The notes under the pieces: generated by a model | What the model was told of the DNA's origin: nothing | Seen by the model: only the letters and a program-made list of their open reading frames with translations | Database searches by the model: none | Made by a program: the position numbers and the translations under genes | NCBI GenBank assembly: GCA_032718865.1 | Contig: JALUTQ010000046.1 | Coordinates: 1,922,001-1,986,000, forward strand | Length of the DNA: 64,000 nucleotides | Reading direction: 5' to 3' | Source: Tilletia caries | Lineage: Eukaryota; Basidiomycota; Exobasidiomycetes; Tilletiales; Tilletiaceae | In this document: piece after piece, positions 21,317 to 31,639 of the stretch | Numbering within the stretch: position 1 is the stretch's first letter | Layout of the letters: each line of letters begins with the position of its first letter

Positions 21317-21777
21317 CTCTAGAAATTTGGTTATGCACCATACGCGCACCTAACAGGCGCCTAAGAGGCACCTGTTTTTATACTAAGAAGTCTCTGGTGG
21401 AAGCGCGTCTCAAGCGCGTCTCAGGCGCCTCTGGACACAGATAGCGCCTCTGAGGCGCGTCCAATTCGCGCTTCAAAGGCGCCTCAACCGCGCCATCTGC
21501 ACACTACCAACGCGTCCTTCACAGGCGCTTCACAGGCGCTTCAAAGGCGCACTACATATCACATATAGGCATCGATAGAGCCACGGTGGCTAGTATGTCG
21601 ATTGAATCCAATGCCTCTACAATGTGATACCCTGGTCCTCCTCTCCATCTCTCCAACGCATCCAAGGGAATCCTCCTTCGCGCAGCAGCAGCAATAAGTA
21701 GTTCGAAGTTTGATCTGTGCAAATGTTCCGGTCAGTACTCGAAGCTCAGTGTCAACTTAGAAACCCACTCACCATCG

Positions 21778-24384
21778 CTAGTTGTCGTCCGCGTCGACCT
21801 TGTTCATCGCGGCGTAGAACTGGGCGGTGGTGATGGTGATCTTGTTGTTCTCGAAAGCCTTGAGGAGAATGTTGATGACGTCCTGCTTGTTTGCCCTGGA
21901 AGAGAAGTGGATGTCTCCCTGGCTGAGTAGTTCGCAAGCGGCCTTCTTGGTAAGTTTCTACAAACAGATGTAAGTGAGTGTATTTGTCAGTAAGCTGTCA
22001 ATCATAGAGCAGAGCAGATCCTCACCTTCAACGCATCTGCGGTCACGATTCCCTTGTTCAGGTTCTTCTTGACTCGGATCTGTCTCTTTGGTGCGGCGTC
22101 GGCCTCAGCCTGCTGAGAGTTGGATGCGGAAGCTTGCTGGTTGTTCGATGTGGAAGGAGTACTGGAGCTGCCCGTTGGGGCCTCGTTCCCGAGCGCGAAT
22201 GCTGACTTGATGAGCTCCGCGACCTGCTTGATGTGGTTGTGAACGAGTGGCTGAACCTCGCTAGTCGTATCCTTTGCAAGCTGTGACATCCCGATCGCCC
22301 ATATCCGCAGCAATGCAGACAGCAGACGGAGAGCATTTTTGATGCTTCCCCAAGCATTGATCCGCTTCAGGGTCGTCCGATAGTCAAAGCGGCCGATCTC
22401 TCTGTGGCCAAATCCCTGGCCAAGCTCGTCTTCGTCGTCGGTGTGATCCGGCGCGAGGTCCTCGATTCCTGAAAGCCAAACGTCGAACATCTTGTCCGCA
22501 GTCGCACGAGGTTCGTTACCGCAGCCGCACGAGGTCTCCAGCACCTCAAGAGCCTGCTCGACATCTGCACGCGGTGTGAGCGCAGCGAATCTCGAGGAAA
22601 GAGCGAGGCGGAGAGCAGCAACCGTGGGCACCTCGAGGCGCGAAGCATCTGCCTTCCGAAGAGCTGAGAGAGCAAGGAGCGAAGGACCGGCAGGTGCCTC
22701 CGCAGTCGATGTCGATTGGGCGAGAGGCTGAGGTGACGGAGCGGGCTCCTTTGCCATCAGCGTCGTCGAGCGATTGGGAAGCTTGAGGGATGCACCAACA
22801 TGGCGAGTCTTGAGCTGGGAAAGCACTATCAACAAGGCAAGCATGATCAGAAGTAAGAACAACAATCAACGCAAGCACGAGTATTGAAACTGACCCTTGG
22901 CAGCAGAGAGCTGGGGCGAAGAGGCGTCCTTCGTTCCAGAAGCGTCGGCATTGCTGTTTGAGATGTTCTTCAGCGGCGACGTGGAAGCTGGAGTGGCGAA
23001 ACCAAAAGGTATCAGACATTAGTACATTGAAGACCCCCTTCAAATTGCACACGTCGTGAAATTCGGAGCCTGTACCAGAGCCAAGGATCGTTGCATTATC
23101 AGCAGCTACGAAGGAATAAGAATGTCAGTGCATTTATACGTCCCAAACCGTACAGGAGAAGTCCGAAGACTCACCGCCAGAGGGAGTGTACGCGGCGATC
23201 TCCTCGTCGCTGTCGTCAATCAAGTCAGAAGCAGAGTAGCGCTGCTTGGCGATATCGTTCAACTTTTCGATGGGCGTCTTCATCTTCGGAGCATGCGATC
23301 GAGCCTCTGCAGATGGAAGGATGGATAATGGATCGTAAGCACTCAAGATCTCAGGGCAGGATGGAGACCTGATGTACTCACCGCGAGGCGGGTCGTCGTT
23401 CTCGCTGAAGTCGTCCTCATCGTCCTGGGAAGCAGATGCAGGCGCCTTCGCCTTTCCCTTCGCCTCCTTTGCTGATGTTTGGAGTTCCGGTGCTGTGTCA
23501 TGAGCCTTTCGTTTCTTGTTGCTCGAAGTAGAAGTGTGGGATGATGTTTGGCGTGTCGGAGCAGTGGCATTCGTCTTCCGGACCTTGCTGCTGGACGCCT
23601 GAGACGATGCCGGAAGTGACTGGTCTCCGTCGTTCTTGAGAGCTCTCGTCTTCTTAGACTTGAGCCACTTCCCATGCTTCTCGATCCACTTGAAGCTCTT
23701 GTAATGGTGTCGACCCCATGCGAGCTCCGGATGGTCGAGTTCAATGGCGTTGGCGATTTTGATGAGGGTAGTGATGTGGTTCTCTCGCCACCACGAGAAC
23801 TTTCGATAGTCGTCGCCCTTGAAGTCTTGCTCGTCTTCGGGGACGCGAAGCATCAGGTCGCAATGAAAGCGAACACTCCTCTCAATCGCGTCTGTTTGCT
23901 GCTTCGTAAGCACGTTGCCGTTTTCGTCCCGAGTGACAAAGGTCTTGCCGAATCCAGGGCATTCCTTCTTGGCATCTTCCTCGGTGAAGTACATCTTGTC
24001 CGGGTTGGGAAAGGTGGAGAAGTCTCGCTCGACCATCTCCTTCCTCCAAGCGGCCGAGCCCGGAGTTGCTTGGGGAGTCCAGGTTCCCGTGTTCGAAGAT
24101 CCCTGCTGAGCATGTTGGGGTTGCTGCGCATTCGTGGCTGGAGAGTGTGTTGCAACAGAAGCTGGCGAAGAGGCTGCTTCAGTCGGGCCTGGAGCGGGAG
24201 CAGGGGCGAAGGTTCCAGTCTCTGTGACTGGAGGAGCAGACAAAGTCGAAGCGAGCTCTGGATGGGCGGCAAGAAGGTTGTGGAGCATTTGAAGAGGGGT
24301 CATCCCCGAGCTCGCCGCCGCTGTTGAGCTCGTCGCGTTGTTGCCGAGCGAGTCGAGTCCAGGAAAGGGTGCTGGAGGCAGCAT
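21778..24384 (-). CDS. E2 second gene: conserved partner protein of Tnp2 elements
   Basis: Start MLPPAPFPGLDSL at 24384. A Pro/Ala/Thr-rich N-terminus is followed by a conserved region with DKMYFTEEDAKKECPGFGK and HHYKSFKWIEKHGKWLKSKK, and a Lys/Ser-rich linker with likely nuclear signals. The C-terminal core has DVWLSGIEDLAPDHTDDED, GFGHREIG and GSIKNALRLLSALLRIWAI, then a basic RIRVKK-like patch. The last intron is 21958-22025. The last exon (21957-21778) encodes KLTKKAACELLSQ and INILLKAFENNKITITTAQF, short helices like a SAP motif. At least four more introns lie between 23400 and 22800. Unlike the E1 homologue, no frameshift is needed. Function unknown; linkage to the transposase in both elements suggests a role in binding element ends or in regulation. 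Confidence 0.65.
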
Positions 24385-24733
24385 TGTAGTGTTGTTGTGG
24401 ATGTATGCGGGTGGATGTATGCGGTGTTGGGCCGGGTTGGGTCGGGTTGGGCAGAGTTTGGACCAGTCAATCGTGACTGAAAGGCAAAGGGACCAGAAAT
24501 CAGAATAACGGAGGGGAAACTATGAAATCGAGGAGAGCGTAGGGCTGGGATAGGTGTTGGAGTATACTCACGAGCAGTAAGGAGTGAGCCGAGGGTGGTT
24601 GAGTGGTGATGATGATTGGTGGTGGTGGACAGTGAGAGGAAAGATAGGGAAGGTGTGAGAGCATACAACCAGCTTCAAGCAGGCTCAGACAGCACAAACC
24701 ACGCCAATGAAAGCAAGCAGAACGTTTCGATTC

Positions 24734-25438
24734 TCAGCTCAGATCTGCGCAGCGAGCGAGCGTGACGGGCTCATCTATGAAGGAGAGAATGTGTAAGGAG
24801 AGCTCATACGGTAAGGCGGAGAGGAAGTCGACTTTGAGGTTGGGGGTGATGAGGCTCTGGAGATGGGCGAGTTCGCGTGCGGTGGAGAGGGGAATGAGCG
24901 CGGAGAGGAAGGCGAGTCGATCGGAGCGAGTGAGGGAGGGGAAGGTGTGAAGGAAGTGAGACTGGAGACTGTGCAACGTCCGCTCGTCCCGATCGGTATC
25001 CATGGAGATGAGGTCGGTTGCCGCGGCGATTCCGCTGAGCGACCCAATGACGGGCGTTAGCTTTGCGTCCTCCTGATGAGGCGGGGTGCTCGGCATCGCA
25101 GTGAACGAGTTGTCCAAGGCAGAGGAAGGGCCCGCGCCGGTTGCTGCGGCTGCGGCAGCTGCATCTGCGACGGCTGCCATGGCGCGTGCATGGGCGTGTG
25201 CCTGTGCGAGTCGGATTGCGTTTGCGGTGGGCTGTGGTGAGGGCGCGGGCGTGGGGGGTGAGATGGCGCGCGCGATGGCGGCTACGGATGCCTGCGACTG
25301 GTTCTGGTTGGCATTGCTACTCCCACCGCCGCCGCTTGTGCTGCTGTTGGGGAGATCTCCGGTGTTGGCGATGGTGATGCTGCTGCTGCTGGCGGCCGTG
25401 CTGACTGGGCGGGCGCTCAGACGTGTTCGGTAAGCCAT
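24734..25438 (-). pseudogene. Captured Cdc4-type F-box gene fragment inside E2
   Basis: The minus-strand frame begins MAYRTRLSARPVS, overlapping the last codons of the transposase in another frame. It runs through Ala/Ser/Gly-rich low complexity, then FLHTFPSLTRSDRLAFLSAL, STARELAHLQSLITPNLK and the F-box LPYELSLHILSFIDEP followed by VTLARCADLS, where a stop cuts it at 24734. This is the dimerisation helix plus F-box order of the Cdc4/Pop1-type SCF subunits that recruit Skp1. The WD40 propeller that should follow is absent. The fragment lies between the transposase and the second gene of E2, a place where E1 has only spacer, so it looks like host DNA picked up by the transposon. Whether it is expressed as a bare F-box peptide cannot be told. 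Confidence 0.7.
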
Positions 25439-25708
25439 GAGAGGTGCCGCAGGACGTAGATGTACCCAACTCACAGATCCCAATTGGTTCGATAATGGCT
25501 CGAACGTCCAGAATGCTGTAACGCTCTTGCCAACGCCCTCTGATGATTCCATCGGCTGCCACAACATCTTCCAAGATCCGGAATACCACGAAAGCCCGCC
25601 CGGCTTCCTCCTCTTCCTCGTCGTCGTCATCGTTCCCATCCCCTCCTTGGCCCGCATTCACCTCTCGTGGTCGTTCGTCGAAGCTGAGGAAGTACACGGC
25701 CTCACCGT
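25417..25708 (-). pseudogene. E2 transposase C-terminal part (inverted)
   Basis: On the minus strand just after the MITE edge the frame reads GEAVYFLSF, an acidic linker, FVVFRILEDVVAADGIIRG, YSILDVRAIIEPIGICEL and, one frame over, YIYVLRHLSWLTEHV before a stop at 25417. This matches the E1 transposase end (WVLVDIKDIVEPIGILEL, DYVYILRKPTWY). About 20 residues present in E1 are missing at the MITE junction. The frame change after GICEL is a further lesion. Confidence 0.75.
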
Positions 25709-26383
25709 CAGAGCTCGGCAAGTGAAGATAGTGAGCAATTTTTCGGACAAAGTATAGTGAAAGTGAAAGTGAAGGTCTCAGCCGGCCGACAAAGTATAGT
25801 TTAGTTATGAAAAGTTGAGATAGTGACTACTAGTTTGAGCGCTTTTTGCGACCGTGCCGGCCGCATAGTAGACCGCGGGTGTCCCTAATTTTTTTCATCA
25901 GAGCTCTGCCAAGTCACTAGGTAGTGAAGATAGTTGCAAAAGTTTCATAAAGTGATCTGAAATGAGGAGTCTCAGACAGATTTGGTCGCAGATCGTAGGT
26001 AAGTAAACGTATAGGGCTTCAAAAAGCATGACATTTACAAAAGCTAACCAGAAAATACCAGTAACTCATAATCCAATATCAAGACTACAAAGTCTTGATA
26101 GTAACTGGGTAGTAAACTATTAGTGACTTTCTTGACTGGATAGTTACTTACAAGTGACTACGTTAACTTGGCAGCACTACTAGTGATAGAAAGTGGCTCC
26201 AAGTTTAACATGTAGACAAACCTCACTATCTCCATACTTTCTTCACTTTCCCGGCCCGGCCAAAGTGAAAGTTCACTATCTTTTTTTCGACGGCTCAGAA
26301 GCCAAAGTATAGTGAAAGTTTCACTACTAGTTCTCACTTCCAAGTTACAAAGTATAGGAAGTGAACAAAGTTGCCGAGGCCTG
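25709..26383 (-). mobile_element. 675-bp hAT-like MITE, full-length copy (right inversion breakpoint)
   Basis: Ends CAGAGCTCGGCAA at 25709 and, inverted, CAGGCCTCGGCAA at 26383. The interior is AT-rich with many TCACTAT/ATAGTGA and ACTTTCAC words and no ORF. CAG-type termini and 8-bp duplications fit hAT elements. The flanks do not match each other (CTCACCGT left, GTTTGAGA right). GTTTGAGA instead pairs with TCTCAAAC at the left breakpoint, as expected if two separate insertions exchanged flanks. Confidence 0.75.
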
Positions 26384-26862
26384 GTTTGAGAGCTTGACGA
26401 AAAACCAGTGGACCGTGGTCCAGTCCAGCGTCATCCGCGACAGCTCTCGCGACTTTTGACGAACGTAGTGCAGCTCCTCATGTCGGTCGATGAAATTTTT
26501 CACCCAGTTCTTGCTGACAATGGGGACCTTTGAGGCGTCTCCTGTCCATGCTTCACGGAGTATTTGATTTGCCGAGGTCTCGATCAGCCCGGTACGCGCA
26601 GATATTTCTAGTGTGTCGAGGACACCAATCCAGGCCACGAGCGCGTTCTCCTGCGAGTCTGTGAGGAGCCGATTAGTCGACTCGGCGGCCGTGTTGATTT
26701 ACTCTTGCCTCCATGAAAGCGGCGCCAGATTCGCAGCCGGGCCACCTCATATTTCTTTGCAAGTGCTGCGAAATTCGGCTGCTTCCCGCTCAGAACCTGC
26801 GCCTTTGCTTCTTCCACCGCGCAGTCGACGGCTTCTTCCTCATTTTGGTACCGGTCGGACAT
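26384..26862 (-). pseudogene. pogo-1 transposase, N-terminal DNA-binding part
   Basis: Start MSDRYQNEEEAVDCAVEEAK at 26862, a psq-type helix-turn-helix region (NFAALAKKYEVARLRIWRRF), then after a 1-nt frame change near 26720 the partner frame TNRLLTDSQENALVAWIG, SANQILREAW and WVKNFIDRHEELHYVRQKSR. This is the bipartite HTH_psq plus CENP-B-type order before the DDE domain in pogo/Fot1 transposases. The frame ends at the hAT-like MITE. The catalytic half was carried away by the inversion and now starts at 20376 on the plus strand. No terminal inverted repeat of the element was found upstream. Confidence 0.75.
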
Positions 26863-27488
26863 TGGGTTTTGAAGATTGAATGCTGTAAATTGGTTGTCCG
26901 ATGAGATGGATGTATGTACAAGGAGCAGGAGGAAGAGTAGCAATGGACGCGTTGTGGATTTCGAGTTCTTTGAGCTTGGAGGCCCTCTCCTGTGGAGAGG
27001 GCTTTTTATGTGTCAGCACAAAAATTGGAACTACGTTCACCATCGTTGGGCCCGAGTAGCGATGGTTCCGACTGGCAGAGAAACTCTGCCCTCCTCGAAA
27101 TTCATCTCAGAGTGAAGGAGTACCCGTGCGCGCGGGTCTACACCGCCCAACTGACCGGTCCTCGTCGTCATGACGCGCATCAAGGCCGGAAGTGATAAAA
27201 GGAAACTAACCCTCCTCCATAGCAGCCGCCCTCCCTCACCACTGGTCGGCTGCGCGCGGCGACTATACTTCATGCTCGCGTTCATGCTCGAAAGTGAGCT
27301 CTTGGTATCTAATCTAATCTACGCGAGGTCGCAGCATGACATTCATTCATTCATTCGCGTGTGACTGAACCTTCGCTTCGATTCTGTGATCTGTCTCGCG
27401 CTCGCGCTCGACTTCGGCCTTCTCGAGCTCATCGCCAGCATCGACGCTCTGCCACGCATTCATTCATTCGATCGCGGTCTGATTTCCG
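26863..27488. other. Spacer between pogo-1 and the C1-THF synthase gene
   Basis: No gene is recognised. A GC-rich hairpin (GCCCTCTCC / GGAGAGGGC) sits near 26983-27002. The last 200 bp should contain the promoter and 5' UTR of the C1-THF synthase gene. A short (ATTC)n run lies at 27340-27355. Confidence 0.4.
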
Positions 27489-30400
27489 ATGCGATTGGCT
27501 GTGCGAGCATTCCGAAGAAGTCACACATCCATCAGCGCAAGAACAGCATCAGCACTTACTACCACTCCGCCTTTCCCACGCTCCGCCCTTTCCCCACCCC
27601 GTCCTCCGCACCGAGTCCCGCCGTCGGCATCTCGACTTGCCCTCTTCACCCCCGCCGTCCTTTCCCAGAGACGCACCATGGCATCAGCATCAGCATCAGC
27701 ATCAGCATCAGCATCAGCATCAGCTTCGGCAACGCTCATCGACGGCACCGCCATCGCAGCCGCCATCCGCAAGGACATCGCAGACCGCGTCGCCGCTTCC
27801 ACCGCAGCCACCGATGCCAACAGCAAGCCCCGCAGCCCGCATCTCTCCATCGTACAGGTCGGCGACAACCCGGCGTCGAGCACCTACATCCGAATGAAGA
27901 AGCTCGCCGCCGAACAGTGCAACATCCGACACACCCACGTCCAGCTCCCCGCCAACGCGCCCGAACACGCCATCGTCGCACGCGTCACCCAGCTCAACCT
28001 CGACCCAGACGTCGACGGTATCCTCGTCCAGTTGCCCCTCGGTCCTCACATCGGAGCGGAGGGAGAACGACGGGTGACGAGTGCCGTCTCGCCTGCCAAG
28101 GACGTCGATGGCTTCCATGCGCTTAACATCGGCCACCTCTCTTCCAAGGCTTCCAACCCGCTCTTCGTGCCCTGCACCCCCGCCGGCGTCGTCAAGCTGC
28201 TCGAGTCCGTCGGTCTGACTGACCTCGCCGGAAAGCACGCCGTCGTTCTCGGCCGGTCTGACATCGTCGGGAACCCCGTCACTTCCCTCCTCCGCGCGCG
28301 CAATGCTACTATCACCCAGTGTCACTCTAAGACGCCGCACGAAGACCTTCTCGCCAGCCTCGCCAAGGCCGACATCGTCGTCGCAGCCATCGGTCAACCC
28401 CAGTTCATCAAGGGCGACTGGATCAAGAAGGGCGCTGTCGTTATCGATGTGGGTACCAACTACATCGCCGACGCCTCTAAGAAGTCCGGCCAGCGTCTCG
28501 TCGGGGACGTCGACTTTGAATCCGTTTCGACTGTTGCATCGGCCATTACACCCGTGCCTGGCGGAGTCGGTCCCATGACCGTCGCCATGCTCATGCACAA
28601 CGTCTTCCTCTCCGCCGAGCGTACGGCGTCCAGCGCTACCCACGGACGCGGCACCGACCCGTCTCTCTCCGTCGGACGCGGCATCGTCACCCCGAACCCG
28701 ATCCAGCCGCTCGCCCAGGTGCCTGCGGACATCATCGTCGCCCGCTCTCAGACTCCCAAGCCGATCACCCATCTCGCAGCTGAGATCGGCGTCCTTCCCT
28801 CCGAGCTCGAGCCGTACGGAGAAACCAAGGCCAAGGTCGACCTCTCGCTCCTCTCCCGTCTGGCCCACCGCAAGAACGGCAAGTACATCGTCGTCGCCGG
28901 TATCACCCCGACCCCGCTCGGCGAGGGTAAGAGCACGACCACCATCGGTCTCGCCCAGGCTCTCGGCGCTCACCTCGGCAAGGCGGCCTTCGCGTGTGTG
29001 CGTCAGCCGTCCCAGGGTCCCACCTTCGGCATCAAGGGCGGCGCCGCAGGAGGAGGATACTCCCAAGTCATCCCCATGGAGGAGTTCAACCTGCATCTGA
29101 CGGGCGACAACCACGCGGTCTCGGCGGCGAACAACCTGCTCGCGGCCGGCATCGACGCGCGCATGTTCCACGAGGCCACCCAGAAGGACCTCGCGCTCTT
29201 TGACCGGCTCTGCCCGAAGAAGAAGGGCAAGCGCACTTTCGCGCCGGTCATGCTCAAGCGACTCGCCAAGCTCGGCCTCGAGCACAAGAGCGCCGATCCG
29301 GACTCGCTCACCGACGAGGAGAAGGGCAAATTCGCTCGGTTGGACATCGACCCTGAGACGCTCACCTGGAACCGGGTCGTGGATACGAACGACCGCTTCC
29401 TGCGCGCCATCACCGTCGGCCAGGCCCCGACGGAGAAGGGCCACGAGCGCAAGGCGGGCTTCGACATCGCCGTCGCGTCCGAATGTATGGCTGTCCTCGC
29501 CCTCGCGCGGGACCTGAAGGACATGCGCGAGCGACTCGGTCGGATGGTCGTCGGTACCAGCCGACGCGACGGCGAGCCTGTCACGGCTGACGACCTGGGC
29601 ATGGGCGGCGCGCTTACTGTGCTCATGAAGGACGCGATCAAGCCGAATCTGATGCAGACGATTGAGGGGACGCCTGTGTTTGTGCATGCGGGGCCGTTTG
29701 CGAATATCGCGCATGGGAACAGCTCGATACTTGCTGATGCGGTCGCGCTCAAGTTGGCTGGGTTGGAGGAGGGCGAGGGCCCGGAGCGGACGGGGTATGT
29801 CATTACCGAGGCTGGCTTTGGGGCTGATATCGGCATGGAGAAGTTCTGCAACATCAAGGTGAGTTCTGGAGGTTGTGAGGGCCCTGCGGCAATTGTCTAC
29901 ATGCTGAAGTAGGAACAAATTACCACTACTCAAGTGCCGCGAGAGCGGATTGGTACCCGACGCCGTCGTCCTCGTGGCCACGGTACGAGCGCTCAAGACG
30001 CACGGCGGCGGCCCACCCGTGACCCCCGGCAAGCCGCTGAACGAGATCTACCTGCAAGAAAACCTCGAGATCCTCGAGAAGGGCTGCGTCAACCTGGAGA
30101 AGCACATCAGTAACGCGAAGAAGTTCGGCCTCAAGGTCATCGTGGCGGTGAACCAGTTCAGCTCAGACACGCCAGCGGAGCTCGAACTCGTCTGCAAGCT
30201 CGCGCTCGCAGCGGGCGCCGATGCTGCGCGGCCTTGTAACCACTGGGCCCTGGGCGGCGCGGGCGCGGTCGACTTGGCCAAAGCGGTCATTGAGCAAATC
30301 GAGGGCAAGCCGAGCGAGTTCAAGTTCCTGTACGACCTCGATCTGCCCCTGTCGGCCAAGATCGAGACGATCGCGAAGGAGATGTACGGCGCGGCGGGGA

Positions 30401-30802
30401 TCGAGCTCTCCGAGCTTGCGAAGACGCAGCTGGAGCGGTACGAGCGGCAGGGTTTTGCGGGTCTGCCGGTTTGTATGGCGAAGACGCATTTGTCGCTGAG
30501 TCATGATCCGGAGTTGAAGGGCGCCCCCAGTGGGTTTACGGTCCCCATTCGGTTTGTGAAGTTGAGTGCGGGGGCGAAGTTTGTCGTTGCGCTTGTGGGT
30601 GCGATGCAGACGATGCCTGGTCTGTCGACGCGGCCGGGTGCTTATGATAGTGAGTTTGCTCTCTCTCCCCATGGAACAACCTGGGTTCTGCCCTGCGCCC
30701 CCCCCCCCCCCCTCGATAATCATTCGTGCTGACTGCCTATCTTTCTTGGTCTCCGCTACAGTCGACATTGACGAGAACGGAGAGGTACAAGGCCTGTTCT
30801 GA
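27489..30802 (+). CDS. ADE3/MIS1-like: Trifunctional C1-tetrahydrofolate synthase
   Basis: Fused methylenetetrahydrofolate dehydrogenase/cyclohydrolase plus formyltetrahydrofolate synthetase, supplying one-carbon units for purines, thymidylate and initiator fMet. Exons 27489-29858, 29935-30649 and 30762-30802 (introns 76 and 112 bp) keep phase and give 1041 residues. The N-terminal domain shows [32 protein letters not shown] and [15 protein letters not shown]. The synthetase domain shows the P-loop [12 protein letters not shown] and [20 protein letters not shown]. The first 63 residues are Arg/Ser/Ala-rich without acids, like a mitochondrial presequence. A second ATG at 27678 (ACCATGG) starts an (Ala-Ser)n stretch from a GCATCA repeat and would give a 978-residue cytosolic form. 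The second intron contains a long C run (about 30700). All key motifs are intact. Confidence 0.93.
27681..27726 (+). repeat. (GCATCA)n hexamer repeat after the second start codon
   Basis: About seven copies of GCATCA encode alternating Ala-Ser directly after the internal ATG of the C1-THF synthase. It lies between the presequence and the first conserved residues, where length change is tolerated. Confidence 0.85.
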
Positions 30803-30933
30803 GGGGAATCGCGGACGATTTCTCCTCCTACCTCCCGACTGACTTTGTCTGCCTCCTAACCACACATGCGTAATTCATCTACCCGCTTTCGTTAGAGCCC
30901 ACTCCCCTTACTCCCTCCAGCAATTACAGTATA

Positions 30934-31637
30934 CAATTTTCGCCAAATATGTCAGATTGCGAGGCCGGAACGAGAAGGGTTGCGAACGATGCTACGAGCG
31001 GGAAGGGGAAGAGAGCGAGGATACATGGGTAGCAGCTGGGAAGACAGACGTTGGTGAAGCAAATACGTTTGAATCGACTGATTACTGACGGACAAGGGGA
31101 TATGTACCGTATATGTCGTGGATGCAGATCGTGGGAGAAGACGTTTGCGTGCTACTAGAGGTATGGGATCGTTATCGATAGTCTGAGTAAAAAAATTGGT
31201 GAGTGGGTAGGGTATCTCGAGAGGGGCTCAGTTTCCTCAGCAGGAAGCAGCAGCCGCTCCGGCAAAGTGCTTGCGGGATCGACCCCGTATTGTCACAGGC
31301 GCCGAGTCGAGCGTGGCGAGGAGTGTGCCTAGACCGGCAGCAGCTGTCGGCTGCTCGCTCGTCTTGCTGTTGCCCACAGGCGCTGATGAGTTGTGCGCGC
31401 TGCTGCCAAAGCTGCTGCTCCCGGAGTACGAGGACAAGGACGAGGCTGAGGACCGTCTCCGCTTCTTGAGCGGCGGTGGTGGGGTGTCGCCCTTGCCATC
31501 GAAGAAGCCTTCGTCCTGCTCGGACGCCGCGTAGATGGAGATACCTGTTGGAGAGTTGAAGGACAGTAGTATCAGCCAAAAGAAACGTTCCTTTCGAGCG
31601 CTGGGCACATTGCCAAACTCACGGAGGAAGAAGTATT
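30934..31637 (-). pseudogene. Partial duplicate of the NDT80-like gene 3' end
   Basis: This block is nearly the same as 47828-48523, with scattered substitutions and small indels, including a GGGAAGGGGAAGAG insertion near 30995 and the loss of one ACAAGG unit. It holds the last exon of the NDT80-like gene (TPPPPLKKRRRSSASS, a basic nuclear-signal-like patch, then TIRGRSRKHFAGAAAASC) and its downstream flank. Similarity ends sharply after GTATT at 31637, next to the phosphatase gene. The DNA-binding domain is not included, so this is a non-functional piece. Confidence 0.85.
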
Positions 31638-31639
31638 AA

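Larger units (their letters stand above)
21317..25708 (-). mobile_element. E2 right part, inverted: terminal repeat, second gene, captured F-box, transposase end
   Basis: Read on the minus strand from 25708 down to 21317, this segment gives the transposase C-terminus, the F-box fragment, the second gene, a subterminal zone of GGCGCCT-type words (21330-21560), and the right terminus. Restored by inversion, the order and orientation equal those of E1: transposase, second gene, right end. The restored E2 would be about 7.7 kb. Confidence 0.75.

Noticed and set aside
20237..25847. The inverted 139-bp repeats as terminal repeats of a single 5.6-kb transposon
   Set aside because: The flanks are not a duplication, the left copy lacks the terminus on its outer side, and the content is halves of two other elements whose other halves lie outside. 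Inversion explains all of this better.
27720..30032. A 770-codon open frame antisense to the C1-THF synthase
   Set aside because: Its residues (Arg, Asp, Glu, Leu-rich, no domains) mirror the GC3-rich codon use of the sense gene, which has complete conserved motifs. It is a shadow frame.
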